Below, piece after piece: positions 23,401 to 35,400 of a DNA stretch of 64,000 bases. Position 1 is the first letter of the stretch, and each line of letters starts with the position of its first letter. The stretch is from assembly GCA_020698575.1 (NCBI GenBank), contig CM036247.1:620703-684702 (forward strand). The letters are read 5' to 3'. The translations under genes and the position numbers were made by a program. The notes beneath the pieces were generated by a model, which saw nothing but the letters and a program-made list of their open reading frames with translations, was not told where the DNA came from and ran no database searches. Source of the stretch: Bostrychus sinensis. Lineage: Eukaryota > Chordata > Actinopteri > Gobiiformes > Eleotridae.

Positions 23401-26400
23401 TCCTGGTTTAGACCTGGTTTAGTCCTGGTTTAGTCCTGGTTTAGTCCTGGTTTAGACCTGGTTCAGACCCGGTTTAGACCCGGTTTAGACCCGGTTTAGT
23501 CCTGGTTTAGACCTGGTTTAGACCTGGTTCAGACCTGGTTCAGACCTGGTTTAGACCCGGTTTAGACCCGGTTTAGTCCCGGTTTAGTCCCGGTTTAGTC
23601 CCGGTTTAGACCCGGTTTAGACCTGGTTCAGACCTGGTTCAGACCTGGTTTAGACCTGGTTCAGACCTGGTTTAGTCCTGGTTTAGACCTGGTTTAGTCC
23701 TGGTTTAGTCCCGGTTTAGTCCTGGTTTAGTCCTGGTTTAGTCCTGGTTTAGTCCTGGTTTAGTCCTGGTTTAGTCCTGGTTCAGACCTGGTTCAGACCT
23801 GGTTCAGACCTGGTTCAGACCTGGTTCAGACCCAGTTTAGACCCGGACTCACCTGGGACAGCAGTTTCTTCAGCAGCTGGCCGATGTTGGGGTCCTCGGG
23901 GGCGGGGCACTCGGGGATGGAGCCGCTGCGCTGCTTCTGCCTGAGCAGCAGGTGGCGGAAGAGGCTGGAGATGTCTTTGGAGCGCAGCGTGTAGTCGAAG
24001 ATGGAGCGGCTCACGGGCGGCTTCAGGACGCTCAGCAGGACCAGCTCGTTATCGATCTGACGACACAGGACAGGGGTTCAACTGGAGGGTCGGGGCCCGG
24101 AGGAGGGGCCCAGAGGAGGGCCAGGGCCCAGAGGAGGGGCCCAGAGGAGGGCCAGGGCCCAGAGGAGGGGCCCAGAGGAGGGCCAGGGCCCAGAGGAGGG
24201 GCCCAGAGGAGGGGCCCAGAGGAGGGCCAGGGCCCAGAGGAGGGCCAGGGCCCAGAGGAGGGTCAGGGCCCAGAGGAGGGTCAGGGCCCAGAGGAGGGCC
24301 AGGGCCCAGAGGAGGGCCAGGGCCCAGAGGAGGGGCCCAGAGGAGGGGCCCAGAGGAGGGCCAGGGCCCAGAGGAGGGCCAGGGCCCAGAGGAGGGTCAG
24401 GGCCCAGAGGAGGGTCAGGGCCCAGAGGAGGGTCAGGGTCCAGAGGAGGGTCAGGGCCCAGAGGAGGGTCAGGGCCCAGAGGAGGGTCAGGGCCCAGAGG
24501 AGGGCCAGGGGGAGGCTGAAAACAGTTTAACCTTCATCTTATTTAGGTCCTAGTATTATTTTTTTGTTGTGTAGTGAAGGGCTCCTCCCTGTATGACCAG
24601 GGTTAGTCCTGGTTTGGGTGAGGAATGGGTCAGACCTGTAAGTGTTGTGCAGTGAGGGGCTCGTACCTGTATGATGGGCTGGGTGAGGAATGGGTTCAGG
24701 TGGGGCATGAGTTTGCAGTAGACGTCGGCTACGTTCAGATGTTTGGCGACGACGGTGATGAACCCGACGGCGCCGTAGCGGATCCAGAGGTTTGGGTGGC
24801 ACAGGAACGGAGCTGGGACAGAGACACAGCTTTGGAACTGAGGTAAAAATAAAACTCTGCTCTAACAACGCTCACTGTTCCCTCAACTGTTCCCTCACAC
24901 TGTTCCCTCAACTGTTCCCTCACACTGTTCCCTCAACTGTTCCCTCACACTGTTCCCTCAACTGTTCCCTCACACTGTTCCCTCAACTGTTCCCTCACAC
25001 TGTTCCCTCAACTGTTCCCTCACACTGTTCCCTCAACTGTTCCCTCACACTGTTCCCTCAACTGTTCCCTCACACTGTTCCCTCACACTGTTCCCTCACA
25101 CTGTTCCCTCACACTGTTCCCTCACACTGTTCCCTCAACTGTTCCCTCACACTGTTCCCTCACACTGTTCCCTCACACTGTTCCCTCACACTGTTCCCTC
25201 AACTGTTCCCTCACACTGTTCCCTCAACTGTTCCCTCACACTGTTCCCTCAACTGTTCCCTCACACTGTTCCCTCAGCTGTTCCCTCACACTGTTCCCTC
25301 AGCTGTTCCCTCACACTGTTCCCTCAACTGTTCCCTCACACTGTTCCCTCAACTGTTCCCTCAACTGTTCCCTCAACTGTTCCCTCACACTGTTCCCTCA
25401 ACTGTTCCCTCACACTGTTCCCTCACACTGTTCCCTCAACTGTTCCCTCAACTGTTCCCTCACACTGTTCCCTCACACTGTTCCCTCACACTGTTCCCTC
25501 AACTGTTCACTCAACTGTTCCCTCACACTGTTCCCTCAACTGTTCCCTCACACTGTTCCCTCAACTGTTCCCTCACACTGTTCCCTCAACTGTTCCCTCA
25601 CACTGTTCCCTCAACTGTTCCCTCAACTGTTCCCTGTCACTGTTCCCTCAACTGTTCCCTCACACTGTTCCCTCAACTGTTCCCTCTCACTGTTCCCTCA
25701 ACTGTTCCCTCTCACTGTTCCCTCAACTGCTCCCTCACACTGTTTCCTCAACTGTTCCCTCTCACTGTTCCCTCAACTGTTCCCTCACACTGTTCCCTCA
25801 ACTGTTCCCTCTCACTGTTCCCTCAAATGTTCCCTCTCACTGTTCCCTCAACTGTTCCCTCACACTGTTCCCTCACACTGTTCCCTCAACTGTTCCCTCA
25901 ACTGTTCCCTCACACTGTTCCCTCACACTGTTCCCTCAACTGTTCCCTCAACTGTTCCCTCAACTGTTCCCTCACACTGTTCCCTCAGCTGTTCCCTCAA
26001 CTGTTCCCTCACACTGTTCCCTCAACTGTTCCCTCACACTGTTCCCTCAACTGTTCCCTCACACTGTTCCCTCAACTGTTCCCTCAGCTGTTCCCTCAAC
26101 TGTTCCCTCACACTGTTCCCTCAGCTGTTCCCTCAACTGTTCCCTCAACTGTTCCCTCAACTGTTCCCTCACACTGTTCCCTCAGCTGTTCCCTCAACTG
26201 TTCCCTCAACTGTTCCCTCACACTGTTCCCTCACACTGTTCCCTCAACTGTTCCCTCAACTGTTCCCTCACACTGTTCCCTCAGCTGTTCCCTCACACTG
26301 TTCCCTCAGCTGTTCCCTCAACTGTTCCCTCAACTGTTCCCTCACACTGTTCCCTCAACTGTTCCCTGTCACTGTTCCCTCACACTGTTCCCTCAACTGT

Positions 26401-29400
26401 TCCCTCTCACTGTTCCCTCAACTGTTCCCTCACACTGTTCCCTCAACTGTTCCCTCAACTGTTCCCTCACACTGTTCCCTCAACTGTTCCCTCTCACTGT
26501 TCCCTCAACTGTTCCCTCAACTGTTCCCTCACACTGTTCCCTCAACTGTTCCCTCACACTGTTCCCTCAACTGTTCCTTCAACTGTTCCCTCAACTGTTC
26601 CCTCACACTGTTCCCTCAACTGTTCCCTCACACTGTTCCCTCAACTGTTCCCTCACACTGTTCCCTCAACTGTTCCCTCACACTGTTCCCTCAACTGTTC
26701 CCTCACACTGTTCCCTCAACTGTTCCCTCACACTGTTCCCTCAACTGTTCCCTCACACTGTTCCCTCAACTGTTCCCTCAACTGTTCCCTCACACTGTTC
26801 CCTCAACTGTTCCCTCACACTGTTCCCTCAACTGTTCCCTCAACTGTTCCCTCACACTGTTCCCTCAACTGTTCCTCACACTGTTCCCTCAACTGTTCCC
26901 TCACACTGTTCCCTCAACTGTTCCCTCACACTGTTCCCTCAACTGTTCCCTCAACTGTTCCCTCACACTGTTCCCTCAAACTGTTCCCTCACACTGTTCC
27001 CTCAACTGTTCCCTCAACTGTTCCCTCACACTGTTCCCTCAACTGTTCCCTCAACTGTTCCCTCACACTGTTCCCTCACACTGTTCCCTCACACTGTTCC
27101 CTCAACTGTTCCCTCAACTGTTCCCTCAACTGTTCCCTCACACTGTTCCCTCAACTGTTCCCTCAACTGTTCCCTCACACTGTTCCCTCACACTGTTCCC
27201 TCTCACTGTTCCCTCAACTGTTCCCTCAACTGTTCCCTCAACTGTTCCCTCACACTGTTCCCTCACACTGTTCCCTCAACTGTTCCCTCAACTGTTCCCT
27301 CACACTGTTCCCTCACACTGTTCCCTCAACTGTTCCTCACACTGTTCCCTCAACTGTTCCTCACACTGTTCCCTCAACTGTTCCCTCACACTGTTCCCTC
27401 ACACTGTTCCCTCAACTGTTCCCTCACACTGTTCCCTCAACTGTTCCCTCACACTGTTCCCTCAACTGTTCCCTCAACTGTTCCCTCAACTGTTCCCTCA
27501 CACTGTTCCCTCACACTGTTCCCTCAACTGTTCCCTCAACTGTTCCCTCACACTGTTCCCTCAACTGTTCCCTCAACTGTTCCCTCACACTGTTCCCTCA
27601 ACTGTTCCCTCAACTGTTCCCTCACACTGTTTCCTCAACTGTTCCCTCAACTGTTCCCTCACACTGTTCCCTCACACTGTTCCCTCAACTGTTCCCTCAC
27701 ACTGTTCCCTCAACTGTTCCCTCACACTGTTCCCTGTCACTGTTCCCTCAACTGTTCCCTCACACTGTTCCCTCAACTGTTCCCTCTCACTGTTCCCTCA
27801 ACTGTTCCCTCACACTGTTCCCTCAACTGTTCCCTCTCACTGTTCCCTCAACTGTTCCCTCACACTGTTCCCTCTCACTGTTCCCTCAACTGTTCCCTCA
27901 ACTGTTCCCTCACACTGTTCCCTCAACTGTTCCCTGTCACTGTTCCCTCAACTGTTCCCTCACACTGTTCCCTCAACTGTTCCCTCTCACTGTTCCCTCA
28001 ACTGTTCCCTCACACTGTTCCCTCAACTGTTCCCTCAACTGTTCCCTCACACTGTTCCCTCAACTGTTCCCTCACACTGTTCCCTCAACTGTTCCCTCAA
28101 CTGTTCCCTCACACTGTTCCCTCACACTGTTCCCTCAACTGTTCCTCACACTGTTCCCTCAACTGTTCCCTCACACTGTTCCCTCAACTGTTCCCTCAAC
28201 TGTTCCCTCACACTGTTCCCTCAACTGTTCCCTCACACTGTTCCCTCAACTGTTCCCTCAACTGTTCCCTCACACTGTTCCCTCACACTGTTCCCTCAAC
28301 TGTTCCCTCAACTGTTCCCTCACACTGTTCCCTCAACTGTTCCCTCAACTGTTCCCTCACACTGTTCCCTCAACTGTTCCCTCAACTGTTCCCTCACACT
28401 GTTTCCTCAACTGTTCCCTCAACTGTTCCCTCACACTGTTCCCTCACACTGTTCCCTCAACTGTTCCCTCACACTGTTCCCTCACACTGTTCCCTGTCAC
28501 TGTTCCCTCAACTGTTCCCTCACACTGTTCCCTCAACTGTTCCCTCTCACTGTTCCCTCAACTGTTCCCTCACACTGTTCCCTCAACTGTTCCCTCTCAC
28601 TGTTCCCTCAACTGTTCCCTCACACTGTTCCCTCTCACTGTTCCCTCAACTGTTCCCTCAACTGTTCCCTCACACTGTTCCCTCAACTGTTCCCTGTCAC
28701 TGTTCCCTCAACTGTTCCCTCACACTGTTCCCTCAACTGTTCCCTCTCACTGTTCCCTCAACTGTTCCCTCAACTGTTCCCTCAACTGTTCCCTCACACT
28801 GTTCCCTCTCACTGTTCCCTCAACTGTTCCCTCAACTGTTCCCTCACACTGTTCCCTCAACTGTTCCCTCACACTGTTCCCTCACACTGTTCCCTCACAC
28901 TGTTCCCTCAACTGTTCCCTCACACTGTTCCCTCACACTGTTCCCTCACACTGTTCCCTCACACTGTTCCCTCAGCTGTTCCCTCACACTGTTCCCTCAA
29001 CTGTTCCCTCAACTGTTCCCTCACACTGTTCCCTCAACTGTTCCCTCACACAGTTAAATAAAACCATGTCCCGTGTCCCCCCCTGTCTCCCCCCTCTCCC
29101 CCCCGTCTCCCCCCTGTCCCCCCCCAGTCTCCCCCCTGTCCTCCCTGTCTCCCCCCGTCTCCCCCCTGTCTCCCTCTCCCCCCCGTCTCCCCCCGTCCCC
29201 CTCTCCCCCCCTGTCTCCCCCCTGTCCCCCCCGTCTCCCCCGTGTCTCCCCCCTGTCTCCCCCATGTGTCCCCCGTCCCCCCCCGTCCCCCTCCCATCCC
29301 CCCTGTCTCCCCCCCTGTCCCCTCCCGTCCCCCCTGTCTCCCCCCTCTCCCCCCCGTCTCCCCCCTGTCCCCCCCAGTCTCCCCCCTGTCCTCCCTGTCT

Positions 29401-32400
29401 CCCCCCGTCTCCCCCCGTCCCCCTCTCCCCCCCTGTCTCCCCCCTGTCCCCCCCGTCTCCCCCGTGTCTCCCCCCTGTCTCCCCCATGTGTCCCCCATCC
29501 CCCCCCGTCCCCCTCCCATCCCCCCTGTCTCCCCCCCTGTCCCCTCCCGTCCCCCCTGTCCCCCCCTGTCCCCCCTGTCTCCCCCCTCTCCCCCCCGTCT
29601 CCCCCCTGTCCCCCCCAGTCTCCCCCCTGTCCTCCCTGTCTCCCCCCGTCTCCCCCCGTCCCCCTCTCCCCCCCTGTCTCCCCCCTGTCCCCCCCGTCTC
29701 CCCCCTGTCTCCCCCATGTGTCCCCCATCCCCCCCCGTCCCCCTCCCATCCCCCCTGTCTCCCCCCCTGTCCCCTCCCGTCCCCCCTGTCCCCCCCTGTC
29801 CCCCTGTCCCCCCCCCTGTCCCCTCCCGTCCCCCCTGTCTCACCGATGTCGGACACAAACTCGTAGATGTGAGGCTTCTGCAGCAGGCCCAGCTGGCACA
29901 TGCAGGTCAGAGAGTTCAGAGCTTTGTAGATGACGAACTCCTCGGTGTCGCTCAGGCCCTGCTGCAGCAGAGGCTTCAGGATGGACGAGCTCTGCCAACC
30001 CACGTACGCCGCCACACCTGAGGGGGCGGGGCACAGGTCAGAGGGAGGGGCTAACCAAGGACTGAACCAGGACTAAACCAGGTCTAGCCCAGGACTAACC
30101 CAGGTCTAACCCAGGTCTAAACCAGGTCTAACCCAGGTCTTACCCAGGACTAACCCAGGTCTAGCCCAGGTCTAAACCAGATCTTACCCAGGACTAAACC
30201 AGATCTAACCCAGGTCTAACCCAGGTCTTACCCAGGACTAAACCAGATCTAACCCAGGTCTAGCCCAGGTCTAGCCCAGGTCTAAACCAGATCTTACCCA
30301 GGACTAAACCAGATCTAACCCAGGTCTAACCCAGGTCTTACCCAGGACTAAACCAGATCTAACCCAGGTCTAACTCAGGTCTAGCCCAGGTCTAGCCCAG
30401 GACTAACCCAGGTCTAACCCAGGACTAACCCAGGTCTAACCCAGGTCTAACCCAGGTCTAGCCCAGGTCTAGCCCAGGACTAACCCTGGTCTAACCCAGG
30501 TCAGACCCAGGTCTAGCCCAGGTCTAACCCAGGTCTAACCCAGGTCTAGCCCAGGACTAACCCAGGTCTAGCCCAGGACTAACCCAGGTCTAACCCAGGT
30601 CTAAACCCAGGTCTAACCCAGGTCTAACCCAGGTCTAAACCAGATCTAACCCAGGTCTAACCCAGGTCTTACCCAGGACTAACCCAGGTCTAGCCCAGGT
30701 CTAAACCAGATCTAACCCAGGTCTAGCCCAGGTCTAGCCCAGGTCTAACCCAGTCTTACCCACGATGGAGTCGAAGAAGGCGCCCCGCAGGTGCCAGTCG
30801 TTCTTGTCGTTGAGGAAGGTGATCATGTGGGACAGCAGGACGTCGTTGGCCTTCTGTCGGCCGAAGAACACGCAGAGCCTGGTGATGCCGTTCTCCATCA
30901 GAGACTGCTTCACCATGTTCTCGGCGTCGCTGAGGAGCGTCACCACCTTCTGCTGCACCATCTCGTGGAGCGCCTGCAGCTCTGAGGGAACGCAGAGGCA
31001 AACGTCAGAAACACCACGACAGCGGTGTGAGAACCAAGGAGTTATTTCTGTACAATAGCGCTCTCTAGTGGTTTTAGTGAGGTATAGGCAGCACCATGTT
31101 CCCTGTGGTTTAGCCAAGAGCCAGAGCTAATCCAGAGATCTCAGCTCATGGTAAAGTTAAAGTTACACTGTGTAAGATTCCCGGTCTTGCGCCTCTAGAG
31201 GCCACAGCTGCCACTGCACCGTCGCAAAACGTAAACACTAGGGCCCCTCCTCCTTCTGAAACTGTGCGAGCGTGCGTCTGTTTCCATCATTGTTTCAACT
31301 TTAGTTGACCTGCTGCTACCTTTGGAAGTTTGGACTGGATCTTCTATAGAGTTAGCGCTAGCGTTAGCTTATCAACAAATATCGCGCAATGGTCGCAGTA
31401 AAAACAACTAATAACTGTATGAAAAAGCACGTTCTAAAGAAAAAATAAAGAGGCTAATTTACCTGCCCAACAATAAAGAAACAAAAACGTGATCTGATTT
31501 GCAGCCTTCTCTGTCTCTCATCTGACGCCAGCGAGCAAAAGTCTGTCCGATGTTGACTCTTGTCTGCGATCTGGTGCGGTCCCTTTCACATTTTCTTTTT
31601 CTTGCCTCGTCCGACATTGTCTTCATCTTCTTGTGTCCTTCGGCCCTGACGAACTGGCGAAAATAACAATGCTAAAAGTAGCTTCATGGTTATACTGCGC
31701 CTCAGGTATAAGAGCAGAAGGGAATGCCGTAAAGCGAGTCGTTTCCTGTCACGTGACTTTTCCTCAACAGCGGAGCGCTCCCGGCCAAGTTGCGAGGGCG
31801 GTTTCTCAGAACAGAAGCCCCGCTCGGAGCAACAGATCACGCCTCAGGCCTTATAATCGCTCAAAAAATCACAAAAACAAGTCAGTATGCCCCACATATT
31901 TAGGAGAAAAGTTACACAGTGTAACTTTAAGGTCCACTTTATATCTCGTTACCTCTGCCAAGGCGGAAGTTATGATTTCGGCAGCATTGGTTTGTTTGTT
32001 AGCAACATAACTCAAAAAGATATGGACAAATTCTGATGAAATTTTCAGGAAGTGTCAGAAATGGCATAAGGAACAGTGATTATAGGGGTGCACTTACTTT
32101 TTCCATCCTGCACTGTGAATGTTTACATAAATATTCAATAAAAACATGAAAACATATCATTCGTTTGTTTGTCTGTTGTGACTCAGATGAAGATCAGATC
32201 ACATTTTGTGACCAAATCAGAAGTCATTCCAAAGGTTCACAGACTTTTTCTTGCAATTGTATATGAAATAATGTTACATTTACTTTTCTTTGTTTCTTGT
32301 AGACAATGTCACTGTTGATAAAGGTTCAATGTGGAGAGAAGAAGAAATATCTTTTCACATTCCATTTGTGCAGGTGAGTGCAGATCTATAATCTGTACAT

Positions 32401-35400
32401 AATTTTATATTGACATTTTAAACAACATTACTAAATATGAAGTTTTTCCTTATGAGATGCCCAGATTCCTGAGAGCCTGGAGTGGTGGAGGTTTGACAAA
32501 CACAGTGCTATGAAAAGAAATGGTTTCATCAAATTAACAAATGATGGGAAGGCATTTAAATGTATTATAAAGTGTATTGTTTTGTTTCTACAGAGTATGT
32601 GTTTGATCTATCATTAAGGAAAAGTTTTTTCTGAAAATTTTAATTTGTTTACTAAAACAAATCATTTCTGGCATATTTTTGTCTCTTTGTAGTATTTTAT
32701 ATAAATTTACACAATAATAAAACAAACACCACTGTAGTGTTAAATGGTAAAACCAAAAAAAGTAGAAATAAGAAGAAAAACAGTGTTAGGTGTAGTGTTT
32801 TTACACCTGAAGGGGTTTATTCTAACTCAGTCATGCACCGATACCACTTTTTTTCAAACCGATGCCAGTTCGAGTACTTCCATTGGTGACCTCGCCGATA
32901 CTGAGTACCGATACGAGTACTTATACAGGAGTTACTTTACAGTTTATACAGTTACACTGCTGTATCACATTCATCCTGTACTGTCGTCTTTTTGCCTCTG
33001 TCCCCGCTCTGCAATGCTAAGTTATTTTTACAACAGAGAGGTTTGAACACAGCTAACCACGGCTAAAATTTGCTCAGTGTGGACAGTGTGGATTCTTCTC
33101 TATTCAGTTGCTCATTTTTTTTAAGTCAGGTTGAGCATCTGAGCATCACCAGAGGAAATTCACCAAGACATACAGCGGCTAACACAATTAGCAGCAGTAC
33201 TCCTTATGTTTTATCAGACAACAACTGCTTCAGACTCCGCGCTGGGATCATTTTCAGGACAACTAGGACAACAAAAGGACAACTGCGGTTGTTGGTATCG
33301 GGCCACTTTTATGAATACGAGTACGAGTACTTGGACATGGTCTCGGTGCATCCCTAGGGTCAATGATCTAGTCCAAAAAAAGGGTAACTTTATACCCAGT
33401 TTTGGAGTAGAAACGACAGTCCTACATGAACACACTAAAAGATTTGCCATTAACTCCCATAGAGTTTATTCCAAAGTTGAAAAATTGCTGTGAACAAATA
33501 CTGCCCAGGTCTCTTCAGGCGCAGGATCCTGATTGGTTAATGTGCTGCAAATATTCACCAAAGGTTCAGATTTTTCAGCTCGAGCGTTTTGGGCGTAGGC
33601 ACTTGATTCGAGCCCCAGGACATCTGGACGCGTGTTTACATTACACACTTAACACAAACCAGACGCCTCATTCCAATCGGTGTGAACAGGGTTTAGGGAG
33701 TCAGAGTTGTGTTGTGTTACCGGAGTCGTAGTTGTGTTGTGTTACCGGAGTCGTAGTTGTGTTGTGTTACCGGAGTCGTAGTTGTGTTGTGTTACCGGAG
33801 TCGTAGTTGTGTTGTGTTACCGGAGTCGTAGTTGTGTTGTGTTACCGGAGTCGTAGTTCTGTTGTGTTACTGGAGTCGTAGTTGTGTTGTGTTACCGGAG
33901 TCGTAGTTGTCGCTCTGCTGCAGAGCGTCCTCTGAGTCCTCGTTCACGTCCTGCTCAGAGTTGTTCACGTTGTTCTCCTGCACCAGCTCCAGGAAGCGCA
34001 GGGCACTCTCCGCCAGGTGGGCTATGTTCTCTGAAACAAGAGGATCAAAACTGGCTCAAAACAGGGTCAAAACTGGCTCAAAACTGGGACAAAACAGGGT
34101 CAAAACTGGCTCAAAACTGGGACAAAACAAGACTAAATAAACTAGGTTAACTAGGGTTAACCCTGGTCTTACCCAGGTCTAACCCAGGTCTAACTCCAGT
34201 CTAACTCCAGTCTAACCCAGGTCTAACCCAGGTCTAACTCCAGTCTAACTCCGGTCTAACCCAGGTCTAACCCAGGACTAACCCAGGTCTAACCCAGGTC
34301 TAACCCAGGTCTAACCCAGGTCTAACTCCAGTCTAACTCCGGTCTAACCCAGGTCTAACCCAGGACTAACCCAGGTCTAACCCAGGTCTAACCCAGGTCT
34401 AACTCCAGTCTAACTCCGGTCTAACCCAGGTCTAACTCCAGTCTAACTCCGGTCTAACCCAGGTCTTACCCAGGTCTAACTCCAGTCTAACTCCAGTCTA
34501 ACTCCGGTCTAACCCAGGTCTAACCCAGGTCTAACTCCAGTCTAACTCCGGTCTAACCCAGGTCTAACCCAGGACTAACCCAGGTCTAACCCAGGTCTAA
34601 CACAGGTCTAACCCAGGTCTAACCCAGGTCTAAACCCAGTCTAACCCAGGTCTAAACCCAGTCTAACCCAGGTCTAAACCCAGTCTAACCCAGGACTAAC
34701 CCAGGTCTAACCCAGGTCTAACCCAGGTCTAACCCAGGTCTAACCCAGGTCTAAACCCAGTCTAACCCAGGTCTAACTCCGGTCTAACTCCGGTCTAACC
34801 CAGGTCTAACCCAGGTCTAAACCCAGGTCTAACCCAGGTCTAAACCCAGGTCTAACCCAGGACTAACCCAGGTCTAACCCAGGTCTAACCCAGGTCTAAC
34901 CCAGGACTAACCCAGGTCTAACCCAGGTCTAACCCAGGTCTAACCCAGGTCTAAACCCAGGTCTAACCCAGGACTAACCCAGGTCTAACCCAGGTCTAAC
35001 CCAGGTCTAACCCAGGTCTAACCCAGGTCTAACTCCAGTCTAACTCCGGTCTAACCCAGGTCTAACCCAGGACTAACCCAGGTCTAACCCAGGACTAACC
35101 CAGGTCTAACCCAGGTCTAACTCCAGTCTAACTCCGGTCTAACCCAGGTCTAACTCCAGTCTAACTCCGGTCTAACCCAGGTCTTACCCAGGTCTAACTC
35201 CAGTCTAACTCCGGTCTAACCCAGGTCTAACCCAGGACTAACCCAGGTCTAACCCAGGTCTAACCCAGGTCTAAACCCAGGTCTAACCCAGGTCTAACCC
35301 AGGTCTAAACCCAGTCTAACCCAGGTCTAAACCCAGTCTAACCCAGGTCTAAACCCAGTCTAACCCAGGACTAACCCAGGTCTAACCCAGGTCTAACCCA

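Noticed and set aside
23952..24530. 192-codon plus-strand frame of RRARAQRRGPEEG repeats
   Set aside because: Antisense of pik3r4 exon 11 running into a GC-rich minisatellite.
24792..29057. 1,421-codon plus-strand open frame
   Set aside because: Product of the TTCCCTCA array in a pik3r4 intron; 12- and 13-bp units shift frame constantly, and only the absence of stops keeps it open.
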